This document shows positions 25,566 through 34,564 of a stretch of DNA of 64,000 nt, in pieces; within the stretch, counting starts at the first letter, position 1, and each line of letters opens with the position of its first letter. The position numbers and the translations under genes were made by a program. The notes under the pieces are model-generated. The model worked only from the letters and a program-made list of their open reading frames with translations. It searched no databases and had not been told where the DNA came from. Location: positions 1 through 64,000 of the forward strand of contig NZ_JAMDGY010000044.1 in NCBI RefSeq assembly GCF_028656955.1, given 5' to 3'. This stretch comes from Pseudomonas fontis. Lineage in GTDB: Bacteria; Pseudomonadota; Gammaproteobacteria; Pseudomonadales; Pseudomonadaceae.

Positions 25566-26597
25566 TCACCGTGCGGGTTGTAGATGACCCGGTGGCAGAA
25601 CACCGCTGACCAGGCTTTCCTCGACCTGGCTGTCAAGATAATAGGCCCCCGCCATCACTCCAGTCAGTGGGTTCTCCATTAGGCTCTGCCATTCCTCGTT
25701 CAAGGCGACATTCAGGATTACCCGCAGTTGCTCGACCATCTCTGGTCGTTCGCTTTCATGCATCATCGCGCCGATCCCGGCTGAGGCCAGGGATATCGCC
25801 AGCCCGGCGGCTTTACCCACCGCAGCAGCTATCGCACTGGCGGCGCCGCGCGGGGCCAGGGTGGCTTCGAGCTTGGCACTGGCTTTCTTGGCCACGGACG
25901 ACAGCCCTTTGTCCGAGGGCGCGGCGCCTGCCGATGCGGCGGCCTTGCGGATCTTTTCATTCAACGCCAGGTAAGCCGGGAACTGCACGAACGGTTCGGC
26001 GCGGATGAGCTGGTACAGCGAGGCATTGCGCGCCGCTGGCGGGCCCAGGCTGATGGCGGGAATACGGTTCAGGCGCAGCGCGAACTGATCGGGCGCGGCC
26101 CGGTAGCGCTGGGCGATGGTTTGCAGTTGCTGCTTCATCAACTGCACGTACAGCTCGCTGGCCCGTTCGCGGATGAGGTCCGGGTTGATCTCCTTGGCAA
26201 CATTGCTCAGCACGCGATCGTGGTATTGCTCCTGCACGTACAGGGCCAGGCGGTTTTCCGTTGGCTCGCCGCCTTGCTGGTTGGCGTTGATCTTGTACCA
26301 GGCCACCTTGAGCGTCAGCCATTGCTGGGTCCAATAGCCGGTGAACCAGGGGATGAAATCTTCCTCGGTGCGTTGCTGCACACGTTCGCGCCAGACCTTC
26401 ATGGAGCGCCGGGCGTAATCCTGGACCGAGCCGACCACGCCGTGCGAGGCGTCGACGATGTCCCGGTCGACTTGCTGCCAGGCGGCTTCGGACAGCACGG
26501 CGGGTGGTGCTTCGGGAACACGCGGTTTGCTGGCACAGGCGCCCAGCAGCATCAGGACGGCAATCAGCAGCGGGTACAGCAGGGAATGCCGGTTCAC
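25566..26597 (-). CDS. Putative lipoprotein of unknown function
   Basis: This 343-residue protein has a lipoprotein signal peptide with lipobox LLGACASKPR (Cys near residue 21). The mature part is largely alpha-helical with Trp/Gln-rich stretches (FIPWFTGYWTQQWLTLKVAWYKI), an Ala-rich low-complexity linker (about 225-270) and a short hydrophobic segment (AAAVGKAAGLAISLASAGIGAMM) that might re-enter the membrane. Translation starts at GTG 26597. No family function is recognised. It is convergent with the amidase gene. Residue 2 after the lipid Cys is Ala, giving no inner-membrane retention signal, so outer-membrane sorting is likely. Confidence 0.78.
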   Translation of the reverse strand: MNRHSLLYPLLIAVLMLLGACASKPRVPEAPPAVLSEAAWQQVDRDIVDASHGVVGSVQDYARRSMKVWRERVQQRTEEDFIPWFTGYWTQQWLTLKVAWYKINANQQGGEPTENRLALYVQEQYHDRVLSNVAKEINPDLIRERASELYVQLMKQQLQTIAQRYRAAPDQFALRLNRIPAISLGPPAARNASLYQLIRAEPFVQFPAYLALNEKIRKAAASAGAAPSDKGLSSVAKKASAKLEATLAPRGAASAIAAAVGKAAGLAISLASAGIGAMMHESERPEMVEQLRVILNVALNEEWQSLMENPLTGVMAGAYYLDSQVEESLVSGVLPPGHLQPAR

Positions 26598-26652
26598 GCT
26601 CGCGAGCCCCTTTGAGGCAGCCTGGAATCCTCAGTATAGGCGGCACATTTTC

Positions 26653-26748
26653 TGTAGCCGCTGCCGCCAGGCTGCGCTCGCCTGCGACGCAGGCGCCGCT
26701 TTCGCGAGCCCCATCAGTCCCCAGCGCAGCCTGACGGCAGCGGCGACA
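26653..26748. repeat. 96-bp dyad repeat, copy C
   Basis: Third copy of the family at 4456, in the divergent gap between the lipoprotein and methyltransferase genes. Outer arms TGTAGCCGCTGCCGCCAGG and CCTGACGGCAGCGGCGACA are kept; the second inner hairpin has decayed (GAGCCCCATCAGTCC). Confidence 0.83.
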
Positions 26749-26828
26749 ACGTCTCGGGCATGCCAGTAGTTCCCACAATCGCCTGCCAGCTTCTAGACTT
26801 GCAACGACCCCCGCCTCCCGGAGCCCCC

Positions 26829-27599
26829 ATGACAGACGTGCACACCTCGGCCAGCACCGGCTATACCGCGCAATCCGACACCTACGCACGCGGCCGCCCG
26901 GACTATCCGGAACAACTCAAGACATGGCTAACCAATGAGGTCGGCATCAGCCCCGCCACAACCGTCGTGGAAATCGGCGCCGGCACCGGCAAGTTCACCC
27001 GTCTGTTGCAAACCTTGCAGCCCACCGTCATTGCCATCGAACCGGTTGCCGCGATGCGCGCCCAGTTCAGCGCCAAGTTGCCCGACACGCGCATCCTCGA
27101 CGGCACCGCCCAACACCTGCCGTTACCCGACGCCAGCGCGTCGGTCATTATCTGCGCCCAAGCCTTCCACTGGTTCGCCAACGCCGAAGCCCTGGCCGAA
27201 TTTCACCGGGTCCTGGCCCCCGGCGGGCGTCTTGCGCTGGTATGGAACGTGCGCGACGCGTCCATCGACTGGGTCGCCGAGCTCACCCGCATCGTCAACC
27301 CCTACGAAGGCGACACCCCGCGCTTTCACACCGGTCAGTGGCGCAACGCCTTCGATGGTCGCTACTTCAGCGAGCCACGCCTGAGCAGCTTTGCCCACAC
27401 CCACGAAGGCAACCCGCAGGCCGTGATCATTGACCGTAACCTGTCGGTCAGCTTCATCGCCGCGCTGGATGACGCCGAAAAAGCCAAGGTCAGCACCCGC
27501 CTGCAATCGCTGATCGACACCCACCCGGCCCTGCGCGGGCGCAACCACATCACCTTCCCCTACCAGACGCAGGCCTTCGTCTGCGACCGCCTGGCCTGA
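26829..27599 (+). CDS. Class I SAM-dependent methyltransferase
   Basis: The 256-residue protein has a Rossmann-fold methyltransferase core: motif I VVEIGAGTGKFTRLL near residue 40, the acidic strand-2 end (IAIEP), and motif post-I/IV (IICAQAFHWF) with the FHWFANAEALAEFHRVLAPGG region that is typical of the type-11 family. The substrate is not readable. The ATG at 26829 gives MTDVHTSAS. Its stop overlaps the next ATG by one base (TGATG), so it is coupled to the hydrolase gene. Confidence 0.9.
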   Translation: MTDVHTSASTGYTAQSDTYARGRPDYPEQLKTWLTNEVGISPATTVVEIGAGTGKFTRLLQTLQPTVIAIEPVAAMRAQFSAKLPDTRILDGTAQHLPLPDASASVIICAQAFHWFANAEALAEFHRVLAPGGRLALVWNVRDASIDWVAELTRIVNPYEGDTPRFHTGQWRNAFDGRYFSEPRLSSFAHTHEGNPQAVIIDRNLSVSFIAALDDAEKAKVSTRLQSLIDTHPALRGRNHITFPYQTQAFVCDRLA

Positions 27600-29137
27600 T
27601 GCGCGCCAGCCTCGCCCGCCTGCTCAAGCGCAGTGCACTGGTGCTGCTGGTCAGTGTGCTGACGCTGCTGGCCTGGCGCATCTACGACACCGAACGCGGC
27701 CCACCGCTGGAGCCTTGGCACCGCACGGTGCCCCATGAATTGAGTGAAGCCGAACTCGATGGCAGCGACTGGGCGGCCTGGCTGCGCGCTGAAGATTCGG
27801 TGTTCAGCGAAGTACGCGAGGAGGTCAGCGCAGAGCTGCCCGTGCAGACGCAGCCTTCGATGAACCGCTACCGCCCAGGCAGCCCGGTCTACCCGCCGCA
27901 CTTTGCCCAGGACTGGAACCGCTCCTACCTGCTCGAACCCCAGGGCACGCCGCGTGGCGTGGTAGTCCTGCTGCACGGCCTGACCGACTCGCCGTACAGC
28001 CTGCGGCACATCGCCCGGCGCTACCGTGAGCTGGGCTTTCTTGCCATCGGCCTGCGCCTGCCCGGCCACGGCAGCGTACCTGCGGGCCTGACCGACACAC
28101 GTTGGCAAGACTGGATGGCGGCTACCCGCCTGGCCGTTCGCACGGCCCGCCAGCGGGTACCGGCACCGGCGCCGCTGCATGTGGTGGGCTTCTCCAATGG
28201 CGGTGCACTGGCAGTCAAATATGCCCTGGACACGCTGAGCGATCGGCAATTGCCGGCTGTAGATCGGCTGGTGCTGATTTCGCCGATGATCGGCGTTACC
28301 CGCTACGCCCGTTTTGCCGGGCTCGCCGGCCTGCCAGCGGTGCTGCCGGCGTTCAGCAAAGCGGCCTGGCTGAGTCGCCTGCCCGAGTTCAACCCATTCA
28401 AGTACAACTCGTTCCCGGTGAACGCCGCGCGCCAGTCGTGGCTGCTGACCGATGCCTTGCAAACCCAACTGGCACGCCTGGCCAGCCAACAGAACCTCAA
28501 GACCCTGCCGCCCATCCTCAGTTTCCAGTCACTGGTGGATTTCACCGTCAGCACGCCTGCGTTGGTCAGTGGCTTGTACCGCCACCTGCCAGCCAATGGT
28601 AGCGAGTTGGTGATCTTCGATATCAACCGGGCCAGTGACTTCGGCGGCTTGCTCGACCCCACTGCAAGTACCGCCCTGGAGCGGCTCCTGCCGGCGCCAC
28701 CACGCAACTACAAGACCAGCGTCGTTACCAACGCCTCGACCAGCAGCAACGCGATGATCGAGATCAGCACCCTGGCCTTGAACAAGACCAGCAGCCAGAC
28801 CCCATTGAATCTGGAATATCCACGCGAGCTGTTTTCGTTGTCGCACGTCGCGTTGCCCTTCCCGTATGACGACGCCTTGTACGGCCGTGAGCCGGCCAGC
28901 AACGAGGACTTCGGCATCCACTTGGGGACCCTGGCGGCCCGGGGTGAGCGCGGCGTGCTGATGGTGGACCTGGATGCGTTGATGCGGGTGGCGTCGAATC
29001 CGTTCTTCCCCTACCTGATTCGACGGATCGAAACGGATATTCCCGGGAGCCCACCCGAACCGGTCGATAAAAAGCGCCCCGTCAACCGTGGGGCGATTGC
29101 CGCGAGCCTATCTACCGAAGACATTGAACGTTGGTAA
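27599..29137 (+). CDS. Membrane-anchored alpha/beta hydrolase
   Basis: This 512-residue protein has an N-terminal anchor (about residues 9-27, LKRSALVLLVSVLTLLAW) and an alpha/beta-hydrolase domain beginning near 118 with VVVLLHGLTDSPYSLRHIA, the oxyanion region of serine hydrolases. The nucleophile elbow is GFSNGG near residue 200. The later Asp and His are not assigned with certainty; candidates are in LSFQSLVDFTV and SLSHVALPF. The C-terminal third has no recognised domain. The fold is that of lysophospholipase or carboxylesterase-like enzymes, probably periplasm-facing. It is translationally coupled to the methyltransferase. Confidence 0.83.
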   Translation: MRASLARLLKRSALVLLVSVLTLLAWRIYDTERGPPLEPWHRTVPHELSEAELDGSDWAAWLRAEDSVFSEVREEVSAELPVQTQPSMNRYRPGSPVYPPHFAQDWNRSYLLEPQGTPRGVVVLLHGLTDSPYSLRHIARRYRELGFLAIGLRLPGHGSVPAGLTDTRWQDWMAATRLAVRTARQRVPAPAPLHVVGFSNGGALAVKYALDTLSDRQLPAVDRLVLISPMIGVTRYARFAGLAGLPAVLPAFSKAAWLSRLPEFNPFKYNSFPVNAARQSWLLTDALQTQLARLASQQNLKTLPPILSFQSLVDFTVSTPALVSGLYRHLPANGSELVIFDINRASDFGGLLDPTASTALERLLPAPPRNYKTSVVTNASTSSNAMIEISTLALNKTSSQTPLNLEYPRELFSLSHVALPFPYDDALYGREPASNEDFGIHLGTLAARGERGVLMVDLDALMRVASNPFFPYLIRRIETDIPGSPPEPVDKKRPVNRGAIAASLSTEDIERW

Positions 29138-29168
29138 AAACCTGCCGCCCATGGCTATGCTTGGGCCT

Positions 29169-29567
29169 ATGAGCACGCCGACCTTTCCTACTCGCCAACC
29201 CTGCCCGCCCGGCGCCTGTGACTGTGGCCGCGAAGCGTTGCTGGGCCCGTCGGACATGCGCATCCTGCGCCTGACCCGCGAGGAAGAGAAACGCCTGCTG
29301 GAACGCCTGGAAAACCTCAGCAGCCTGGCAGATCTCGAGCACATGCAACGCAAGCTGTACGACAACCTGGGCATTCGCCTGAGCATTTCCCCAAGCTTCA
29401 ATGAAGTCCGCACGATGCGTGGCATCGCTATCCAGATCGAAGACCTGCCGGGATTGTGCCGCAAGACCCGCAAATCCATCCCGGCCGCAATCCGTCGCAG
29501 CCTGGATAAACAGCCGGAAATACTCTACCGCCTGCTCGACGCCCACGACTTGTTGCGTGACGCCTGA
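29169..29567 (+). CDS. Conserved-looking hypothetical protein with N-terminal Cys cluster
   Basis: This 132-residue protein starts MSTPTFPTRQPCPPGACDCGRE and then becomes helical and charged (LTREEEKRLLERLENLSSL). The three cysteines in CPPGACDC, with a fourth in DLPGLCRK, could bind a metal or form disulfides. No signal peptide. In-frame ATGs at 29151 and 29169 are both possible; the later one is chosen because the earlier reading adds residues of low coding character. It lies 31 bp after the hydrolase gene and one base short of the convergent thpR stop. I do not recognise the family. Confidence 0.68.
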   Translation: MSTPTFPTRQPCPPGACDCGREALLGPSDMRILRLTREEEKRLLERLENLSSLADLEHMQRKLYDNLGIRLSISPSFNEVRTMRGIAIQIEDLPGLCRKTRKSIPAAIRRSLDKQPEILYRLLDAHDLLRDA

Positions 29568-29568
29568 A

Positions 29569-30093
29569 TTACCCCAGCAACGGCCACTGCGCCAACGGCA
29601 GATAGCGCCCCTTGTGCGATTCATAGAGGGTGAAGTGCCGGGCTATCAAGTGAAAGTCCGGGGCTGCACTGGCTTCGGGCACACCGTCGCGATAATCACG
29701 CACCAGGGTCAGGTGTGGCCGGTATTCACGGGTGTCGGGGGTGAAACCCAGGGCCAGCATGGCCTGTTGCAGGTCATAGACCAGGCGTTGTAGCGGCAAT
29801 AGCGGCTCGCTCGGGGTGAGCAACAACACGTTGCTGCGCCGCCAGGCGTCCAGACGGTCCAGGGGGACACGCAGGCGTTCGCTGGGGGAGCGGATGCTGG
29901 CTGCGGCATCGAGTACTGCCGGGAGCTGGGATACACCGACATCACCCAGGAACATCAAGGTCAGGTGGAAGTTGTCGGTGGGGACGGGGCGGCCGCTGTT
30001 CAGTGCCAGGCCTTTGCGCCACTGGTTGATGGCGCGGCGTTGTTCTGCAGTGCAATCCAGGGCAAAGAACAGGCGTTTGAACGGTTCGGCCAT
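29569..30093 (-). CDS. thpR: RNA 2',3'-cyclic phosphodiesterase (2H family)
   Basis: The 174-residue protein has the paired HxTx motifs of the 2H phosphoesterase superfamily: HLTLMFLGD near residue 43 and HLTLVRDY near 127, with the expected spacing. ThpR/LigT enzymes open 2',3'-cyclic phosphates on RNA ends. The N-terminus KRLFFALDCTAEQ is typical. The start at 30093 (MAEPFKR) is preferred over an ATG 21 bp upstream. It is a single-gene unit, convergent with the Cys-cluster gene. Confidence 0.93.
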   Translation of the reverse strand: MAEPFKRLFFALDCTAEQRRAINQWRKGLALNSGRPVPTDNFHLTLMFLGDVGVSQLPAVLDAAASIRSPSERLRVPLDRLDAWRRSNVLLLTPSEPLLPLQRLVYDLQQAMLALGFTPDTREYRPHLTLVRDYRDGVPEASAAPDFHLIARHFTLYESHKGRYLPLAQWPLLG

Positions 30094-30162
30094 GATGCGG
30101 GCTTCCTGTCTCACGGTAGAGATCTCCTGTGTGAGACTGGAAGGATAGCGCCTTTTTTCGGT

Positions 30163-30186
30163 GGCCTTGCGGGCTCGTCCCGCGAT
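30163..30186. repeat. Single REP unit
   Basis: GCGGG-CTCGTC-CCGC forms a short stem followed by GATG, the same end seen in the REP stem at 23888. It lies between thpR and the TonB-receptor stop. Confidence 0.55.
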
Positions 30187-30198
30187 GCTTTTAAAGGC

Positions 30199-32643
30199 TT
30201 ACCAGTTGTACGTCAGGTTCGAGGTAATGGTGCGCCCCTCGCCGTAGTAGCAGTCCCAGATGCTCTGGCAACTGCTGAGGTAGGTCTTGTCTTCGAGGTT
30301 CTGCAGGTTCACCTGCAGTTTCACCCCTTTCAGACGCAGCGGCGACTCGGCGAAATCGTAGGAAATCATGCCGTCCAGCACGGTATACGACGGGATGGTG
30401 AAGTGGTCCTTGGCCGTGTCGGTACCATCGCTGCCACGCACATAGCGTGCACCAATCCCCGCCCCTAGCCCTGCAAACGGAGTATCACCCTTCAACGTGT
30501 AATCCAGCCACAGCGACGCCGTTACCGGTGCTACCCCGGCCGGGTGACGCCCCTCACGCCCATCGTTGTCACGCGTGTACTTCACGTCGTTGCGCGCCAC
30601 CGAGGCAATCAGCCCCAGGTTGTCGGAAAGGCTGGCCTTGCCCTCCAGTTCCACCCCTCGGGAACGCACCGCACCCGACTGGGTGCTGAACATCGGGTTG
30701 TCCTTGTTGGAGGTGAGGATGTTCTCCTGGTCGATCTGGTACACCGACAGCTGGATAAAGCTCTCCTGCCCTGTCGGCTGGTATTTCACCCCGGCTTCAT
30801 ACTGCTTGCCGGTGGACGGGCTGAACGGCGAGCCCGTGGCACTGGTCCCGCGCAACGGCAGGAACGACTCGGCGTAGCTGACATACGGCGTGACACCGTT
30901 CTCGAAGGAATAACCCAGGCCCGCACGCCCGGTAAATTTCTCATCCTTGGAGTTGGTGTGGGTCCCGGCAAGCGGCACCTTGTTGTCGGTTTCCGCCCAG
31001 TCATAACGACCGCCGACGGTGAGGAACCACTGGTCCCATTTCAACTGGTCCTGCACATACAGGCCGGTCTGGATAACCGTGTCATCCCAACGGTACGGGT
31101 TGGCAAAGTTCAGCGCCTGGCCATAGGTCGGGTTGAACAGGTCGATGATCGGCGGGTTGTAGTCGTAGCGACCGAGGAACTGCGAGTTGAAGTGGTAGTA
31201 GTCCAGGCCGATCAGCAGCGTGTGCGCCACGTCGAAGGTGTTGAAACGTGCCTGGGCCATGTTGTCCACGCCGAACACTTTGTTGTGCTGGGCCCAGTCG
31301 ACACCAAAGCGGGTAGCGTAGCGCTGGTCGTCCTGCCCGGTCTGAGGGTTGGTTACAAAGCGGTAACCGTGCAGCGGCGCAGTGTAGCGGTCGTCCACGT
31401 AGGCGTAGCGGGTGTTCTGCTTGAGGGTCCAGACATCGTTCAGTTCGTGGCTCAGCTCGTAGCCCACGGTGAACTGTTCGCGATCATAGGCGTTGACGTC
31501 AGGTTCGCCGAGAAACAGGCTGCGCTTGATCTTGCCATTGGGGTTGAACTTCGCGGTGCCGGACGCCGGCAGGCCCTGGGCCTCGGGTACGTCGTTGTCT
31601 TTCTGGTAATGCGCGTACAGGGTCAGGCTGGTCTGGTCGTTGGGCGCCCAGGTCAGGCTTGGGGAAAGCATGAAGCGCTTCTTCTCGACGTAGTCGATCT
31701 GACCGTTTTCATCGTTGAAGGTACCCACCATGCGGTACAGCAGCGTGCCCTGCTCGTCCAGGCGGTCACCGTAGTCGAAGGCGCCGTAGCGACGATCATA
31801 GCTGCCGCCGCCCAGCACGATTTCACGCACTGGCGTGGTGCTCGGGCGCTTGGTGACCATGTTCACCAGGCCACCGGGCTGGTTCTGCCCGTACAGCACC
31901 GACGACGGCCCTTTCATGACTTCGATGCGTTCAAGGTTGTAGGGGTCGATCTGCAAGGCGCCGCCGGTGCTGCCGTTGCCGTAGGGCAAGTGCAGGCCGT
32001 CGAGGTACAGCGGCGTTGGCAGGAAGCCCCGCGAGGTCGGCTCGTCGAACAGGCCAACCCGGTCAGGGAAACCGCCACCGGTGATGCCCGGCGTGTAGCG
32101 CAAGGCCTGGGTCAGGGTCTGGGCGCCGCGTACCTTGATCTCGTCCTGGGTGATGACGTTGATGGTCTGCGGCACTTCCAGCACCGATGTATCGGTCTTG
32201 GTGGCGGTAGCCGAGCGGCTGGCCACATAGCCCTTGACCGGGCCCCAGGCGTTTTCCGGCGTGCGCTCGACGATCTGGGTCGGGCCCAGCTCCAATGCGG
32301 CGCTATTGCCCGCCGGCACCAGGCTCCAGGTGCCACCAGCGGTGGTGTTCAGGTTCAGGCCGCTGCCGCCCAGCGCTTGCATGGCGGCTTGCTCTGCACT
32401 CATCTGGCCACGAATGGCGGGTGCCTGGCGGCCTTGCAACAGCGCCGGACGTACCGACAGCACATGCCCGGACTCGCGAGCGATGCGGCTCAGGGTTTCA
32501 CCGAGATCCCCGGCGGGAATATCGAAAGCCTGCAGGTTGCCTGCTTGGGTGGATGCGTTTGCAGCAAGCACCGGGAAGGCAGCGCTGCTGCCCAGGGCGA
32601 TGGCGAGGGCCAGTAGGCTGGGGCGGATGATGATGTCGGGCAT
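30199..32643 (-). CDS. TonB-dependent ferrisiderophore receptor with signalling domain
   Basis: The 814-residue outer-membrane receptor has a signal peptide (to about residue 28), an STN signalling domain (about 38-112, FDIPAGDLGETLSRIARESG), a plug with TonB-box region and the typical VPQTINVITQDEI and MKGPSSVLYGQNQPGGLVNMVTKRP segments, and a 22-strand barrel ending in an aromatic residue (NLTYNW). The closing CQSIWDCYYGEGR cysteine pair is characteristic of hydroxamate-type (FhuA/FoxA-like) receptors. The STN domain signals through the FecR protein encoded just upstream to the sigma factor. Ligand is probably a ferric hydroxamate siderophore, inferred by family only. Confidence 0.92.
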   Translation of the reverse strand: MPDIIIRPSLLALAIALGSSAAFPVLAANASTQAGNLQAFDIPAGDLGETLSRIARESGHVLSVRPALLQGRQAPAIRGQMSAEQAAMQALGGSGLNLNTTAGGTWSLVPAGNSAALELGPTQIVERTPENAWGPVKGYVASRSATATKTDTSVLEVPQTINVITQDEIKVRGAQTLTQALRYTPGITGGGFPDRVGLFDEPTSRGFLPTPLYLDGLHLPYGNGSTGGALQIDPYNLERIEVMKGPSSVLYGQNQPGGLVNMVTKRPSTTPVREIVLGGGSYDRRYGAFDYGDRLDEQGTLLYRMVGTFNDENGQIDYVEKKRFMLSPSLTWAPNDQTSLTLYAHYQKDNDVPEAQGLPASGTAKFNPNGKIKRSLFLGEPDVNAYDREQFTVGYELSHELNDVWTLKQNTRYAYVDDRYTAPLHGYRFVTNPQTGQDDQRYATRFGVDWAQHNKVFGVDNMAQARFNTFDVAHTLLIGLDYYHFNSQFLGRYDYNPPIIDLFNPTYGQALNFANPYRWDDTVIQTGLYVQDQLKWDQWFLTVGGRYDWAETDNKVPLAGTHTNSKDEKFTGRAGLGYSFENGVTPYVSYAESFLPLRGTSATGSPFSPSTGKQYEAGVKYQPTGQESFIQLSVYQIDQENILTSNKDNPMFSTQSGAVRSRGVELEGKASLSDNLGLIASVARNDVKYTRDNDGREGRHPAGVAPVTASLWLDYTLKGDTPFAGLGAGIGARYVRGSDGTDTAKDHFTIPSYTVLDGMISYDFAESPLRLKGVKLQVNLQNLEDKTYLSSCQSIWDCYYGEGRTITSNLTYNW

Positions 32644-32732
32644 GGCGTGTCGGCTCGATTGAAGTTGTTTTCCATTACGAGGACACGCCAGTGTCGAGAT
32701 CCCCTCACAGCGATTGATTTTTATTTGCGTTT

Positions 32733-33707
32733 TTATTGCACATCGATGCGGGTCAGCCAGGGGCCCAGGGTCTCGACACGGATCGGCAGGGTTTCCGCCA
32801 GTGAACGCAGGGTGCGCTCGCTGTCGTCGAGCAGGAAGGTGCCGTAGACGCGGATCCGCGCGGCCTCGGGGCTGATCCGCAGAAACCCGCTACGGTACGG
32901 GCGCAGTGCGTCGACCAGCTCGCCCAGCGGCTCGTCACGCACATCGATGCGGCCGTCGCTCCAGCCTGCCCGGGTGCGCCATGACGGTGCCAGCGCGTCG
33001 ATGCGCTGGCGATCAAAGCGAAACGCCTGGCCACTCTCGACCCGCTGCGTGCGGCCGCTGGCAGTGGTCAGCAATACGCTGTGCTGTTGCACCGCAACGC
33101 TGCTGCTGGTGGCTTGCTGGGTGACGCTGAAACGGGTGCCAAGGGCCTGCACGCGGCCTTCGTGGGTTTCGACGATGAAAGGCCGGTTCGGGTCGGCGGC
33201 AACATCCACCTGCAGTTCGCCGTCGCGTAGAAGCACGCGGCGCACTCCCCCCTCGAAACGGATGTCGACGGCGCTGCGTGCGTTCAGGCTCAAGCGCGAA
33301 CCATCACTGAGGGTGAAGGTGTGGCGCTCGCCCGTGCCGGTACGCAGGTCGGCGAACACGTCGCCCAGCGGCGTCAGGCGTTGGGTGATCGCAGCGCCGC
33401 CAAGCCCCAGCAGCAACATCGCCAGACCACCGCCGATTGCCTTGCGCCGTGACGGCGACGGCAATGAGCGCAGCGCGCGGCTGGCAGCGGCCAGTTGCCC
33501 GGGGTGACGTTGATCGGCATCGAGCAAATCCGCTAGTGGCGCACCGAGCAAGGCATTGACTTGCGCCCAGGCCTTGGGATGCGCAGGGCTGCTGCGCAAC
33601 CAATGGTCGAAGGCCAAACGCGTGGGGCTGCCGGGTGGCTGGCCTTCAAGCTTGAGCAGCCAGTCGACAGCTTCGTGGGTGGCGGTATCCAGTGGTTTGA
33701 AGCTCAT
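32733..33707 (-). CDS. FecR-family anti-sigma/sigma regulator
   Basis: This 324-residue protein relays the receptor signal across the inner membrane. It has an N-terminal cytoplasmic anti-sigma domain (EAVDWLLKLEGQ and FDHWLRSSPAHPKAWAQV), a single membrane helix (about residues 90-110, GGGLAMLLLGLGGAAI), and a periplasmic FecR domain (TGTGERHTFTLSDGSRLSLNARS, about 140-240) plus a C-terminal STN-binding region. The start overlaps the sigma-gene stop by 4 bp (ATGA). Intact, although its cognate sigma gene appears frameshifted. Confidence 0.93.
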   Translation of the reverse strand: MSFKPLDTATHEAVDWLLKLEGQPPGSPTRLAFDHWLRSSPAHPKAWAQVNALLGAPLADLLDADQRHPGQLAAASRALRSLPSPSRRKAIGGGLAMLLLGLGGAAITQRLTPLGDVFADLRTGTGERHTFTLSDGSRLSLNARSAVDIRFEGGVRRVLLRDGELQVDVAADPNRPFIVETHEGRVQALGTRFSVTQQATSSSVAVQQHSVLLTTASGRTQRVESGQAFRFDRQRIDALAPSWRTRAGWSDGRIDVRDEPLGELVDALRPYRSGFLRISPEAARIRVYGTFLLDDSERTLRSLAETLPIRVETLGPWLTRIDVQ

Positions 33708-34224
33708 TGCGACCTCGCGCTCAGGCAGTGCAGGAACGCGCGGCGCAGATCACGCTCGACGGTTGCCAGGGAGACCCCCAACTGCTCGGCGATGGCCGAT
33801 TGGCTGAGGCCTTCGAGACGACTGAGGATGAACGCATGGCGCACGCGGTTGGGCAGCCCGTCGAGCAGGCGATCGATTTCAGCAAGGGCTTCACGGACCA
33901 GCGCCAGGTCCTCTTCGGACGGCGTGCAGTGTGCCGGCAAGTGCGCGAGCTCATCTCCAGATAGGCATGCTCCAGCGCCCGACGGCGGAACAGATTGCTC
34001 AGCAGACGCCGTGCCACGGTCGCAAGAAACGCCCGTGGCTCTTCCAGTGCAGGCAACTGCGGGCTGCTCATGGCACGCACGAAGGTGTCCTGGGTCAGGT
34101 CGGCGGCATCATGCGGGCAATTCAGCCGGCGGTAGAGCCAGGCGCGCAGCCAGCGATGATTGTCGCTGTAGAGTTCGGCCACGACAGCCTTGGAGTCGAC
34201 AGAGCTCGGCACAAGATCAACCAC
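33704..34224 (-). pseudogene. FecI-type ECF sigma factor, frameshifted
   Basis: Two overlapping frames together make one ECF sigma factor. Frame one (from ATG 34224) encodes region 2 (ADLTQDTFVRAMSS and RAFLATVARRLLSNLFRRRALEHAYLE); frame two, ending at 33704, encodes region 4 (LVREALAEIDRLLDGLPNRVRHAFILSRLEGLSQSAIAEQLGVSLATVERDLRRAFLHC). The switch is at about 33953, in CTGGAGATGAGCTC, where one base seems to be missing between AYLE and ELAHLPAHC. As it stands the product lacks region 4. A sequencing error is the main alternative. A Fur-box-like site lies upstream. Confidence 0.85.
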
Positions 34225-34232
34225 ACATTAAT

Positions 34233-34251
34233 GGTAATTAATCTCATTATC
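34233..34251. promoter_or_regulatory. Fur box upstream of the FecI-like gene
   Basis: GGTAATTAATCTCATTATC matches the 19-bp Fur consensus at 14 positions. It lies 9 bp upstream of the sigma-gene start, so the system should be iron-repressed. Confidence 0.7.
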
Positions 34252-34564
34252 GTGATGGCGAGGCGATAAGACAATCCCCCCTGCCTTTGGGTTTCTCGGT
34301 TTGCCTGGCTACGACCCACTGAAACCCCGCCGCGTGTTCTGCGTGCACGCCTGGTCTGCACTGATTGTTCCGTCAAAGGCGGCTCGTCACTCCCGCGCTA
34401 AGCAAAGCCTCTTCGAACAAGTCAGATACCGGCGCACCCTCAAAATCTCGATAGTTGTTGTCAGGCATGTCCCAGATTATCGCTAGCTCCTTTACACGCT
34501 GCCCTTGTAGGGGGCGGTTCAGGCACGCCTGCCTGCTTTGCTTACCCAAAAGAAGACTGCAAAC
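34252..34564. other. Left flank of the polysaccharide island, no gene recognised
   Basis: About 310 bp between the FecI-like gene and the wecB remnant. Several short open frames occur on both strands but none has family-like content. GGCGGTTC at 34513-34520 resembles the RfaH ops element core GGCGGTAG at 6 of 8 positions only. Promoters for the polysaccharide genes are expected here but none stands out. Confidence 0.45.

Noticed and set aside
34513..34520. Possible RfaH ops element before the polysaccharide genes
   Set aside because: Only GGCGGT of the GGCGGTAG core is present and no hairpin context is seen.
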